A stretch of DNA of 64,000 nt from Pseudomonas sp. LD120 (GTDB lineage Bacteria > Pseudomonadota > Gammaproteobacteria > Pseudomonadales > Pseudomonadaceae). The notes beneath the pieces are model-generated. The model worked only from the letters and a program-made list of their open reading frames with translations. It ran no database searches and was not told the DNA's origin. The stretch lies in contig NZ_WVHL01000004.1 of NCBI RefSeq assembly GCF_009861525.1, forward strand, positions 1-64,000, in the 5' to 3' direction. Below, one piece after another: positions 9,120 to 17,717 of this stretch. Position 1 is the stretch's first letter; the number at the start of each line of letters is the position of its first letter. The translations under genes and the position numbers were made by a program.

Positions 9120-10476
9120 GCCGGGACTCAAGGACTCGATCCGCCGTTACTTCAAAGGCTCCGATTCTCTCCAGGGGCAGCCGCTGCCCGAGGTCAACAA
9201 GGCTCTGATCGAAGACGCGCCGCGGGTCATTCGCCTGACCATCTGGGGCATCATCGCCTTCTTTGTGTTCCTGGTGTTGTGGGCCAACTTCGCGGTGATC
9301 GACGAAGTGACCAAGGGCGAGGGCAAGGCGATTCCGTCGTCCAAGGTGCAGAAGATCCAGAACCTGGAGGGTGGGATTGTCGCCGAGTTGTACGTCAAGG
9401 AAGGTCAGGTGGTGGAAGCCGGCGCTCCGCTGATTCGCCTGGATGACACGCGCTTTCAATCCAACGTCGGCGAGACTGAAACCGTGCGCCTGTCCATGTT
9501 GCTGCGGGTCGAGCGCCTGAGCGCCGAGGTCGATGACCGGCCGCTGAACTTCCCCCCCGACGTGCTCAAGGATGTGCCTAAGCAGGCCGCCAGCGAGAAG
9601 TCCCTGTATGAGAGCCGTCGCCAGCAACTGCATGACGAAATCGGCGGCCTCCAGGAGCAACTGATCCAGAAACAACAGGAACTGCGGGAGTTCACCTCCA
9701 AGCAGGCCCAGTACCGCCAGCAACTGGGCTTGCAGCGCCAGGAAATCAACATGTCCGAACCCCTGGTCGCCCAGGGCGCGGTGTCACCGGTGGAAGTGCT
9801 GCGTCTCAAGCGCGCCGAGGTGGAAACCCGTGGCCAACTGGACGCCACCACCCTGGCCATTCCACGGGCCGAATCAGCGATCAAGGAAGTGCAGCGCAAG
9901 ATCGATGAAACCCGCGGCAAGTTCCGCAGCGAGGCGCTGACCCAGCTCAACGAAGCCCGTACCGAACTGAACAAGGCCAGCGCCACCGGCAAGGCTCTGG
10001 AAGACCGGGTCAGCCGGACCCTGGTCACCTCGCCAGTGCGCGGTATCGTCAAGCAGTTGATGGTCAATACCATTGGCGGGGTGATTCAGCCGGGCAGCGA
10101 CATGGTGGAAATCGTCCCTCTGGACGACACCCTGCTGGTGGAGGCCAAGATCCGTCCCCAGGACATCGCCTTCCTGCATCCGGGGCAGGAAGCGGTGGTC
10201 AAGTTCACCGCCTATGACTACACCATTTATGGCGGCCTCAAGGCCCGCCTGGAACAGATTGGCGCCGACACCATCACCGACGAAGACAAGAAAACCACCT
10301 ACTACATGATCAAGCTGCGCACCGACCGCAGCCACCTGGGCACCGATGACAAGCCGCTGCTGATCATTCCCGGAATGGTGGCCTCGGTGGACATCATCAC
10401 CGGCAAGAAGAGCATTCTTAGCTATCTGCTCAAGCCGATCATCCGCGCCCGCGCCGAAGCCCTGCACGAACGCTGA
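9109..10476 (+). CDS. lapC: LapC-like HlyD-family membrane fusion protein
   Basis: This periplasmic adaptor links LapB to LapE. The 455-residue protein has a short cytosolic N-terminus, one transmembrane helix at about residues 45-65, a lipoyl-like half (VQKIQNLEGGIVAELYVKEG), a long coiled coil (about 150-300), and a C-terminal barrel ending near 'IIPGMVASVDIITGKKS'. That last segment is characteristic of type I secretion adaptors. The start is a GTG inside the end of lapB, with GGGG seven to ten bases upstream. It closes the lapEBC operon, and a REPIN follows. Confidence 0.9.
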   Translation: MLLKPGLKDSIRRYFKGSDSLQGQPLPEVNKALIEDAPRVIRLTIWGIIAFFVFLVLWANFAVIDEVTKGEGKAIPSSKVQKIQNLEGGIVAELYVKEGQVVEAGAPLIRLDDTRFQSNVGETETVRLSMLLRVERLSAEVDDRPLNFPPDVLKDVPKQAASEKSLYESRRQQLHDEIGGLQEQLIQKQQELREFTSKQAQYRQQLGLQRQEINMSEPLVAQGAVSPVEVLRLKRAEVETRGQLDATTLAIPRAESAIKEVQRKIDETRGKFRSEALTQLNEARTELNKASATGKALEDRVSRTLVTSPVRGIVKQLMVNTIGGVIQPGSDMVEIVPLDDTLLVEAKIRPQDIAFLHPGQEAVVKFTAYDYTIYGGLKARLEQIGADTITDEDKKTTYYMIKLRTDRSHLGTDDKPLLIIPGMVASVDIITGKKSILSYLLKPIIRARAEALHER

Positions 10477-10496
10477 TCCGTGTAAAAACCACCTTT

Positions 10497-10565
10497 GCAG
10501 GAGCCGGCCTTGCCAGCGAAGAGGGCCGCGAGAACGCCTTCGCCGACAAGCCGGTTCCTGCGCCA
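10497..10565. repeat. REPIN (inverted REP pair)
   Basis: Two facing REP-like palindromes, 'caggagccggccttgcc' on the left and 'gacaagccggttcctg' on the right, are separated by about 30 bp. This matches the Pseudomonas REPIN layout. It lies just after lapC and could act as a transcript end or mRNA stabiliser. Confidence 0.75.
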
Positions 10566-10663
10566 GCGGGGGCCGGGCATGGATTGATCTCGCGCATTTT
10601 TCTAAGTGGCAAGCCTGCTAGCATTGCGTCTGGATCAATCCTGCCCCATCACGAGTACCCAGC

Positions 10664-11590
10664 ATGCAACTTCCGGACATGAACCTTCTGGTGGCCCTCG
10701 ACGTCCTGCTCGATGAGGGCAGCGTGGTCGGCGCCGCACGGCGCATGAACCTCAGCCCGGCGGCCATGAGCCGGACCCTGACACGAATCCGCGACGCCCT
10801 CGGCGACCCGGTACTGGTGCGTGCCGGGCGTGGCCTGGTGCCCACCCCCAAGGCGCTGGAGCTGCGCAGCCAGGTGCGTGATTTGGTGGAGCAGGCGGCG
10901 CTGCTGTTCCGCTCGGCGGACCAGGTCGACCTGCTTGCGTTGCGCCGGCGCTTCAGCGTGCGCGCCAACGACTTTTTCGTCGGTGTCTACGGCGGGCGCC
11001 TGATCGACACACTGGAGCGTCAGGCCCCGTTGTGCGAACTGCGTTTCGTGCCCGAAGGCGACGGCGATGACGAGGCCCTGCGGGAAGGGCGGATCGATCT
11101 GAGAATCAGCAACACTCGGCCGCTGACCCCGGAAGTGAAGGTGCAGAACCTGTTCACCACCACCTTTATCGGCCTGGTGCGGGAAGACCATCCGTTGCTC
11201 GACGAAGAGATCACGGCCGAGCGATTTACTGCGTTTCCCCATATCAGTGTGTCCCGCCGCGGCATTGCCCGCGGACCGATCGACGCGGCTCTGGCGGAGC
11301 AGGGCCTGGAGCGCCGTGTGTCGCTGATTGCCCCAAGCTTTCATGCGGCGATGTTCATGCTGCCGGATTCGGACCTGATCCTGCCGGTGCCTCAGGAAAG
11401 CCTGCTCAGCGTCTCGCGCCTGGGCTTGCGCCTGCGCCCGTTCGTGTTGCCGATTTCTCTGCCGACCCTGGTCCTGAATCAGGCCTGGCACCCGCGCTAC
11501 GACAAGGATCCGGCGCACAAATGGTTCCGTGAAACCCTGCGCAGCTCCTGCCAGGCCACCTGGCAGGAAGCCCAGCCTGCCTCTTTGTAG
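10664..11590 (+). CDS. LysR-family transcriptional regulator
   Basis: This is a DNA-binding regulator of 308 residues, the usual LysR length. Residues 5-65 are the winged helix-turn-helix (SVVGAARRMNLSPAAMSRTL), and residues 90-300 are a periplasmic-binding-protein-like effector domain. It reads in the same direction as the efflux genes that begin 268 bp downstream, so it is a candidate regulator of that operon, but the sequence shows no proof. Its stop codon lies inside a REP palindrome. Confidence 0.85.
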   Translation: MQLPDMNLLVALDVLLDEGSVVGAARRMNLSPAAMSRTLTRIRDALGDPVLVRAGRGLVPTPKALELRSQVRDLVEQAALLFRSADQVDLLALRRRFSVRANDFFVGVYGGRLIDTLERQAPLCELRFVPEGDGDDEALREGRIDLRISNTRPLTPEVKVQNLFTTTFIGLVREDHPLLDEEITAERFTAFPHISVSRRGIARGPIDAALAEQGLERRVSLIAPSFHAAMFMLPDSDLILPVPQESLLSVSRLGLRLRPFVLPISLPTLVLNQAWHPRYDKDPAHKWFRETLRSSCQATWQEAQPASL

Positions 11591-11742
11591 GCGCCGGCTT
11601 AGCGGCGAATGCGTTCTTGGAGGCCTCTTCGCTGGCAAGCCTGCGCCTACGGCCCCTCTGCAGGCTGCGCCGTCCCTTTAGGCGCCGGCTCGCTGGTGAA
11701 TGCGCTTTTGGAGGTCACTTAGCTGGCAAGCCAGCACCTACG
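11587..11742. repeat. Two tandem REPINs between LysR gene and efflux operon
   Basis: Two REP pairs lie in tandem. The first is 11587-11650 ('gtaggcgccggctta' facing 'ggcaagcctgcgcctac'), and the second is about 11678-11742 ('taggcgccggctcgctgg' facing 'ggcaagccagcacctac'). The left arm of the first contains the LysR stop codon. Confidence 0.75.
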
Positions 11743-11857
11743 ATCAATAGGTTTTATCGTTGCGTTTGGTGCACTTATAAGCTGTCGATAAGTCAGTTTT
11801 CGTCAGTGCCGGCTGTTCATAAACTGCTCTGGATTTCTTGTCTGGAGCAGTATTTTC

Positions 11858-13402
11858 ATGAGTTCCTCCGCTGTCGCGACGCCTGCTTCGGTGGCTGCCG
11901 CCAGCAAACCGGCAACCATTGCCCCGCTGTTGTTCGGACCGCGAATCATCATCGGCCTGGTGGGGGTACTGCTGGCGGTGCTGGTGTCCGGTCTCAACGA
12001 GATGGTGACCAAGATCGCCCTGGCGGATATTCGCGGTGCGCTGTTCATCGGCTTCGACGAAGGCACCTGGCTGGTGGCGTGCTACACCGCCACCTCGGTG
12101 GCAGCCATGGCCTTCGCGCCCTGGTGTTCGGTGACCTTTTCCCTGCGCCGTTTCACCCTGTGCGCCATCGCGCTGTTCACCCTGCTGGGGGTGCTGTGCC
12201 CCTTCGCCCCCAACTACCAGAGCCTGTTGCTATTGCGCACCCTGCAAGGCCTGGCCGGGGGCGCGCTGCCGCCGATGCTGATGACCGTGGCCCTGCGCTT
12301 CCTGCCGGCCAACGTCAAGCTCTATGGCTTGGCCGGCTACGCCCTGACTGCCACTTTCGGCCCCAGCCTGGGTACGCCCCTGGCGGCGCTCTGGACCGAG
12401 TACGTGGGCTGGCGCTGGGCCTTCTGGCAGGTGGTGCCACCCTGTCTGCTGGCCATGGCAGCGGTGGCTTACGGCCTGCCCCAGGATCCGCTGCGTCTGG
12501 AGCGTTTCAAGGCGTTCAACTGGCGGGGTCTGCTGCTGGGTTTCCCGGCGATCTGCATGCTGGTGATCGGCATCCTCCAGGGCAATCGCCTGGACTGGTT
12601 CCACTCGCCGCTGATCAGTGTGCTGCTGGTCGGCGGGCTGGTGTTGCTGGTGCTGTTTCTGATCAACGAATGGTCGCAGCCGATTCCCTTCTTCAAGCTG
12701 CAGATGCTCGGCATCCGCAACCTGTCCTTCGCCCTGTTGACCCTGGCCGGGGTGCTGGTGGTGCTGACCGCGGTGATCATCATCCCGTCGGCCTACCTGG
12801 CTCAGGTCCAGGGTTATCGCCCGTTGCAGACCGCGCCGGTGATGTTGGTGATGGCCTTGCCGCAACTGCTGGCCCTGCCCCTGGTGGCGGCCCTGTGCAA
12901 TCTGCGCTGGGTGGATTGTCGCTGGGTGCTGGGTATGGGCCTGGGCATGCTGGTGCTGTCCTGCCTGGGCGGCACGCACCTGACCGCGGCCTGGATTCGT
13001 GACGATTTCTATGTGCTGCAGCTGCTGCAGATCTTCGGCCAGCCCATGGCGGTGCTGCCGTTGCTGATGCTCTCCACCGGGAGCATCACCCCGGTGGAAG
13101 GTCCCTTTGCTTCGGCCTGGTTCAACACCGTGAAAGGCCTGGCGGCGGTGATCGCCACCGGGGTGCTGGATGTGCTGACCACCCACCGTTTGCATTTCCA
13201 CTCGACGATGCTGGTGGACAGCCTGGGCAACTCACCCCTGGTGGACGACCGGGTGGCCGGGCTGGCCCAACGCCTGCACCAGCAAGCCGTGGTGCTGACG
13301 TCCGCCGATCTCTACTTCTGCATGGCGGGAGTGGCCGCTGCGCTGATCCTGCTGATTTTCTGGATGCCGACGCGGATCTACCCGCCGCGGGCAGCCACTT
13401 GA
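11858..13402 (+). CDS. MFS drug transporter, EmrB/QacA (DHA2) family
   Basis: This proton-driven inner-membrane exporter has 514 residues and about 14 hydrophobic segments, as expected for DHA2 transporters. It starts with a variable N-terminus and a first helix at about 30-50. The segment 'LLLLRTLQGLAGGALPPM' fits the family's motif C region. With the adaptor and NodT protein downstream it should form a tripartite pump across both membranes. The substrate cannot be read from sequence. The next ORF starts 15 bp after its stop. Confidence 0.88.
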   Translation: MSSSAVATPASVAAASKPATIAPLLFGPRIIIGLVGVLLAVLVSGLNEMVTKIALADIRGALFIGFDEGTWLVACYTATSVAAMAFAPWCSVTFSLRRFTLCAIALFTLLGVLCPFAPNYQSLLLLRTLQGLAGGALPPMLMTVALRFLPANVKLYGLAGYALTATFGPSLGTPLAALWTEYVGWRWAFWQVVPPCLLAMAAVAYGLPQDPLRLERFKAFNWRGLLLGFPAICMLVIGILQGNRLDWFHSPLISVLLVGGLVLLVLFLINEWSQPIPFFKLQMLGIRNLSFALLTLAGVLVVLTAVIIIPSAYLAQVQGYRPLQTAPVMLVMALPQLLALPLVAALCNLRWVDCRWVLGMGLGMLVLSCLGGTHLTAAWIRDDFYVLQLLQIFGQPMAVLPLLMLSTGSITPVEGPFASAWFNTVKGLAAVIATGVLDVLTTHRLHFHSTMLVDSLGNSPLVDDRVAGLAQRLHQQAVVLTSADLYFCMAGVAAALILLIFWMPTRIYPPRAAT

Positions 13403-13416
13403 ACGAGAAGGTTTTT

Positions 13417-14487
13417 ATGACGATCCAGAGCAAAGACAAAATCGCCATCGCCGTGGTGACGGTAGCCGCCCTCGGCGCGCTGGCCTATGTGGTGGCGCCG
13501 GGCCTGTTCGGTCGTTCCAGCGAACAGAGCACCAACGATGCCTTCATCGCCGCCGACTACACCCTGGTAGCGCCGCGGGTGGCCGGGTTCATCAAGGAAG
13601 TGCTGGTGGAGGACAACCAGCAGGTCAAGGCCGGGCAACTGCTGGCGTTGATCGACGACCGCGACCTGCGGGCCGCGGCCCAGGCGGCGGATGCCGAAAC
13701 CCTGGTGGCCAAGGCTCAATTGCAGAACGCCCGAGCGACCCTGGACCGGCAGAGCTCGGTGATTGCCCAGGCCCAGGCGGCCTTGAGCGCGGCCCAGGCC
13801 GAGCGAGCCTTTGCCGAACATGAGCTGAACCGCTACAACCACCTGGCCGGGGTTGGCGCCGGCACGGTGCAGAGCGCCCAGCAAGCCAGGGCCCGCATCG
13901 ACCAGGCCAGTGCCCGCTTGGCCACCGCCACCGCGGCACTGGCGGCGGAACGCAAGCAGGTGGAGATCCTCACCGCCCAGCGCGATGCCGCCGAAGGCAG
14001 CCTGAAGCGGGCCCAGGCGGCCCTGGAAATGGCCAGCTACGAGCTGTCCTACACACGCATCGTGGCCCCGGTGGACGGTATGGTCGGCGAGCGCGCGGTA
14101 CGGGTCGGCGCCTATGTCACCCCAGGCAGCAAGATCCTCGCCGTGGTGCCTTTGCAGCAGGCCTATGTGCTGGCCAACTTCCAGGAAACCCAGCTCACCG
14201 CCATGCATGCCGGGCAAACGGTCGAAGTGCGGGTCGACAGTCTGGGCGGCGAGACCTTGCATGGCCGCGTCGAAAGTCTGGCCCCGGCCACCGGTGTGAC
14301 CTTCGCCGCGGTGAAACCGGACAATGCCACCGGTAACTTCACCAAGGTGGTGCAGCGCATCCCGGTGAAGATTCTCCTGGACCCCAACCAGCCCATGGCC
14401 GAGCGCCTGCGGGTCGGCATGTCGGTGGAAGCCAGTGTGGATACCCACAGCTCGGCCACCAGCGCCCGCGAGGTGACCCAGCGATGA
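13417..14487 (+). CDS. EmrA/HlyD-family efflux periplasmic adaptor
   Basis: This 356-residue membrane fusion protein belongs to the MFS tripartite pump. An N-terminal transmembrane helix lies at about residues 9-28. It is followed by a lipoyl-like half (TLVAPRVAGFIKEVLVEDNQ), a coiled coil rich in Ala/Gln, and a second lipoyl half with the barrel (SYTRIVAPVDGMVGE). I chose the ATG at 13417, which has AGAAGG at a good distance, over an upstream TTG at 13399. Its stop overlaps the ATG of the next gene (ATGA). Confidence 0.88.
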   Translation: MTIQSKDKIAIAVVTVAALGALAYVVAPGLFGRSSEQSTNDAFIAADYTLVAPRVAGFIKEVLVEDNQQVKAGQLLALIDDRDLRAAAQAADAETLVAKAQLQNARATLDRQSSVIAQAQAALSAAQAERAFAEHELNRYNHLAGVGAGTVQSAQQARARIDQASARLATATAALAAERKQVEILTAQRDAAEGSLKRAQAALEMASYELSYTRIVAPVDGMVGERAVRVGAYVTPGSKILAVVPLQQAYVLANFQETQLTAMHAGQTVEVRVDSLGGETLHGRVESLAPATGVTFAAVKPDNATGNFTKVVQRIPVKILLDPNQPMAERLRVGMSVEASVDTHSSATSAREVTQR

Positions 14488-16094
14488 ACTCCTTAGGTCG
14501 CGAGCACACATGCTCCCCGTGGCGAAGGACTTTGTGCCCACTGGGTTGCGCAGCAGCCCCGGAACCACTCCACGCAGTTGCCCAGGCTACCGGTGAAGGC
14601 TGCTTTGCGCGTACTGCGCATTCGGACGCGAGCAAGCTTACTCGCCACGGTGGCCGCGTTCTGGTCGCGTTGAGCCTGCTGGCGCTGGGTGCCTGCAGCG
14701 TCGGCCCGGATTTCCAGCGGCCCCGGGCGACCCAGGTCCAGGCTTGGTCGGTGCCTGCACAAGGCGCCGCCAGCCGGGCGGTGGACAGCCCCATGCAGGA
14801 GCGCTGGTGGGAGGTGTTCAACGATTCGCAATTGTCGGCCCTGAGTCGCCGGGCCTTGAGCGACAACCTCGACCTGCAACTGGCCAGCAGCCGCTTGCAG
14901 CAGAGCCGCGCGGCGCGCCAGGTGATCAGCGCCGAGCGCTACCCAAGCACCTCGGCCAATGGCGGTTACGCACGCAAGCGCAACAGCGCCGAAGGCTTGA
15001 GCGACCCTTCGGGGAACCACGGCAATTCCGCCTTCAATCTCTGGGAAGCGGGTTTTTCCGCCGCCTGGGAGCTGGATCTGTGGGGCCGGGTCCGGCGGGA
15101 AACCGAAGCCGCTGACGCCACCCTGGAAGTGGCGGAGAACGATCGGCGTGGGGTGCTGTTGTCGGTGCTGGCGGAAACCGCCCAGGACTATATCCAACTG
15201 CGTGGCGTACAGAGCACTCGGGCGATCACCGAGCAGAACCTCGACGTCGCTCGTCACAGTCTGAAGCTCTCGCAATTGCGTCTGGCTGACGGTGTGGCGA
15301 CCGATCTGGATGTGGCCGAAGCTGCGGCCCAGGTCGCCACCATCAAGGCACAACTGCCGGAGCTGCAACAGCGTCAGGCGCAGTTGATCAATGCCCTGAG
15401 CCTGCTGCTGGGTGAACCGCCCCAGGCCCTACACCAGGAGTTGGCCGTCGACGCACCGGTGCCACAACCCCCGAGCCTAGTGGCCATTGGTCTGCCGTCG
15501 CAACTGGCCGAACGCCGCCCGGATATCCGCCAGGCCGAGGCCCGGTTGCATGCGGCGACGGCCAGCATCGGCGTGGCCAAGGGCGATTTTTATCCGCGCA
15601 TTACCCTGTCCGGCAACCTCGGCTCCCAAGCCTTGCAACTGGCGGATTTCGGCACCTGGGGCTCGCGCCAGTTCGGCATCGGCCCGCAGTTCAGCCTGCC
15701 GCTGTTCGACGGTGGTCGCCTGCGGGGCATGCTCCAGCTGCGCGAGGCCCAGCAGCAGGAAGCGGCCCTGACTTACCAGCAGACCGTGCTGCGGGCCTGG
15801 CATGAAATCGACGATCAACTGACCCGCTACAACGCCAGTCAGTTGCGCCGCGACAGCCTGGCCGAGGCGGTGCGGCAGAACCAGATCGCCTTGCGTACCG
15901 CGCAGCAGCAGTACGTCGAGGGCGTGGTGGATTTCGTCAACGTTCTGACCGTGCAGGGCGCCTTGCTGGCCACCCAGGAGCAATGGGTGGAAAGCTCCGC
16001 CGCGGTGTCCCTGGCCATGGTCGGGCTGTACAAGGCGCTGGGCGGTGGCTGGGAGTCGGTGTACCCGTTGCAGGTCGCCAGCCAGTCGCATTGA
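14484..16094 (+). CDS. NodT-family outer-membrane efflux lipoprotein with REP-derived N-terminal insert
   Basis: This is the outer-membrane channel of the tripartite pump. The lipobox region ALSLLALGACSVGPDFQRP and two OEP repeats (ending 'KALGGGWE') identify the NodT family. The mature part is of normal length. The ATG overlaps the adaptor stop, but about 55 codons of Cys/Arg-rich sequence lie between it and the signal peptide. These codons are REP-like DNA (14500-14655). The insert keeps the frame, so translation may still proceed, but a long charged leader before the signal peptide could impair export. An internal start close to the signal sequence is not obvious: no ATG or GTG is in frame. 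Confidence 0.82.
   Translation: MNSLGREHTCSPWRRTLCPLGCAAAPEPLHAVAQATGEGCFARTAHSDASKLTRHGGRVLVALSLLALGACSVGPDFQRPRATQVQAWSVPAQGAASRAVDSPMQERWWEVFNDSQLSALSRRALSDNLDLQLASSRLQQSRAARQVISAERYPSTSANGGYARKRNSAEGLSDPSGNHGNSAFNLWEAGFSAAWELDLWGRVRRETEAADATLEVAENDRRGVLLSVLAETAQDYIQLRGVQSTRAITEQNLDVARHSLKLSQLRLADGVATDLDVAEAAAQVATIKAQLPELQQRQAQLINALSLLLGEPPQALHQELAVDAPVPQPPSLVAIGLPSQLAERRPDIRQAEARLHAATASIGVAKGDFYPRITLSGNLGSQALQLADFGTWGSRQFGIGPQFSLPLFDGGRLRGMLQLREAQQQEAALTYQQTVLRAWHEIDDQLTRYNASQLRRDSLAEAVRQNQIALRTAQQQYVEGVVDFVNVLTVQGALLATQEQWVESSAAVSLAMVGLYKALGGGWESVYPLQVASQSH
14500..14655. repeat. REP-like doublet inserted in the 5' end of the NodT gene
   Basis: The insert is bounded by two related palindromic blocks, 'cgcgagcacacatgctcccc' near 14502 and 'cgcgagcaagcttactcgcc' near 14627, both followed by GTGG or ACGG. 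These resemble the Pseudomonas 'gcgagcaagcttgctcgc' REP class. The DNA between encodes nothing family-like. Confidence 0.65.
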
Positions 16095-16125
16095 AAGGCG
16101 TTTTGCCTGGATTGAGAAAAAAGTG

Positions 16126-16146
16126 TAATGATAATTGCTCTCAATC
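16126..16146. promoter_or_regulatory. Fur-box-like operator upstream of the sigma gene
   Basis: The stretch 'aatgataattgctctcaat' matches the AATGATAAT half of the Fur consensus well, with a weaker second half. It lies 20-40 bp before the FecI-type sigma gene. This predicts iron repression of the sigma-sensor-receptor set. Confidence 0.65.
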
Positions 16147-16164
16147 ATGTGTGCAGTTTGATTC

Positions 16165-16674
16165 ATGCCAGCCATCACTGACGGCAACACCCAGCTCCAT
16201 CGTCTGTATCAGGATCACCACGGCTGGTTGCAGGGTTGGCTGCGCCAGCGTCTGGGCGATCGCGAACATGCGGCGGATGTGGCGCAGGACACTTTTCTGC
16301 GCCTGTTGCTGTCGGGGCGCTTTCCCGGGCATCAGGAAAGCCGCAGCTACCTGGCGCAGATCGCGCGCAATCTGGTGATCGACCAGTGGCGCCGGGCACG
16401 CATCGAGCGCGCCTACCTGGACAGCATCGCCCACCTGCCGGAGCCGCAGACCCCTTCCCTGGAAAGCCGCGCGCTGATCCTGGAAACCCTGATGCAGATC
16501 GACACCATGCTCGATCGCATGCCGGACAAGGTGCGCCAGGCCTTTGTCATGTCGCAGTTCGAAGGCTTGAGTTATGCGCAGATCGCCGAGCGCCTGGAGG
16601 TGTCCGTCAGCTCGGTACAGAAGTACATGACCCGCGCGATCCAGGCCTGCTATCAGGTGCTTTACGCAGAATGA
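16165..16674 (+). CDS. FecI-type ECF sigma factor for iron uptake
   Basis: This 169-residue extracytoplasmic-function sigma factor would direct transcription of the downstream receptor. Region 2 is at about residues 10-75 (HAADVAQDTFLRLL) and region 4 at about 110-160 (LSYAQIAERLEVSVSSVQKYMTRA). The QKYMTRA-like recognition helix is typical of iron-related FecI factors. The gene is preceded by a Fur-box-like site, and its stop overlaps the start of the FecR-type gene. Confidence 0.9.
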   Translation: MPAITDGNTQLHRLYQDHHGWLQGWLRQRLGDREHAADVAQDTFLRLLLSGRFPGHQESRSYLAQIARNLVIDQWRRARIERAYLDSIAHLPEPQTPSLESRALILETLMQIDTMLDRMPDKVRQAFVMSQFEGLSYAQIAERLEVSVSSVQKYMTRAIQACYQVLYAE

Positions 16675-17624
16675 AACCCCATCAGGCGCCCATTGCCCCC
16701 CGTGTTGTCGAGCAGGCCAGCGAGTGGCTGATGCTGCACTGGGGCGGCGAATTGAGCCCGCAGCAGCGCGCGGCCTTCGAGGCCTGGCAACAGGCCGATC
16801 CCGAGCACTTGCGGGCCTGGCAGCGCCTGCAGCATCTGCAACAGACCTTGCAAGGCGTACCGGAGCAGGGCGCCCATGTGCTGCTGGCCAAGGCCCCGGA
16901 CCTGCAGCGCCGGGCTGCGTTGAAACTGCTCGGCTTGCTGCTGGTGGCGGGCGGCAGTGGCTATCTACTGCAAGGCAGCCAGCCCTGGCGCGCAACCTTT
17001 GCCGGGGAGCGCAGCGCTACCGGGCAGGTGCGTCATCTGACCCTGAGCGACGGCAGTCGCCTGGACCTCAACAGCGCCAGCGCCGTCGATGTGCTGTTCA
17101 CGGCCAGCGAACGGCGGATTCGCCTGATCCAGGGCGAGATCCTGCTCACCAGCGGGCATGATTCATCGCGGCCGCTGATCGTTGAAACCGCTGCCGGCGA
17201 CATCCAGGCTCTGGGTACGCGCTTTGCCGTGCGCGAGTTGGAGGGCGGCACCCGGGTCGATCTTTATCAGGGCGCGTTGCGCGTCAGCCCGCGGCATGCC
17301 CAGGCCCTGCAACTCAATACCGGCGAGCGCCTGTGGTTCAGCGCTGATCGGGTTGCCCCCCGGCAAGTGGCCGAGGTCAACGCCAGCAGCTGGAGCGAGG
17401 GCCGGCTGATTGCCGAGCGCCAGTCCCTGGGGCAGTTCATCACCGAGCTGGCGCGCTATCGACCGGGGGTGCTGCGCTGCGACGAGCAGGTGGCGGGCCT
17501 GTTGCTCACCGGCGTCTTTCCCCTGGCGGACAGTGACGCGGTGCTTGCGGCCCTGGAGCATGCGTTGCCGGTGCGGGCGCACGCGGTGACGCGCTACTGG
17601 GTGACCCTCAAGCCGCGCGAGTGA
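16671..17624 (+). CDS. FecR-type transmembrane sensor/anti-sigma regulator
   Basis: This 317-residue protein relays receptor occupancy to the sigma factor. It has an N-terminal DUF4880-like segment (ASEWLMLHWGGELSPQQRAAF), one transmembrane helix at about residues 80-100, and a periplasmic FecR domain (LTLSDGSRLDLNSASAVDV) with a C-terminal STN-like part. I took the ATG at 16671, which overlaps the sigma stop, because upstream codons in this frame are only the antisense of sigma coding logic. The receptor follows by about 90 bp. Confidence 0.9.
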   Translation: MKPHQAPIAPRVVEQASEWLMLHWGGELSPQQRAAFEAWQQADPEHLRAWQRLQHLQQTLQGVPEQGAHVLLAKAPDLQRRAALKLLGLLLVAGGSGYLLQGSQPWRATFAGERSATGQVRHLTLSDGSRLDLNSASAVDVLFTASERRIRLIQGEILLTSGHDSSRPLIVETAAGDIQALGTRFAVRELEGGTRVDLYQGALRVSPRHAQALQLNTGERLWFSADRVAPRQVAEVNASSWSEGRLIAERQSLGQFITELARYRPGVLRCDEQVAGLLLTGVFPLADSDAVLAALEHALPVRAHAVTRYWVTLKPRE

Positions 17625-17717
17625 ATAAAAATCTGCCCGGCCGTTGTCGGTTCTGCCGAGTTGTTCGGGATACCCCATGAAAGCCGATCAAGACGCATTC
17701 TCATGGGGAGTTCAGGA

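Noticed and set aside
7104..9131. A 675-residue antisense frame over lapB
   Set aside because: It is a GC-rich shadow of a well-supported ABC transporter gene, with Gln/His-rich low-complexity product.
1..10476. lapG and lapD next to lapA
   Set aside because: Neither a LapG-type protease nor a LapD-type receptor is in the window. They may lie beyond the left edge.
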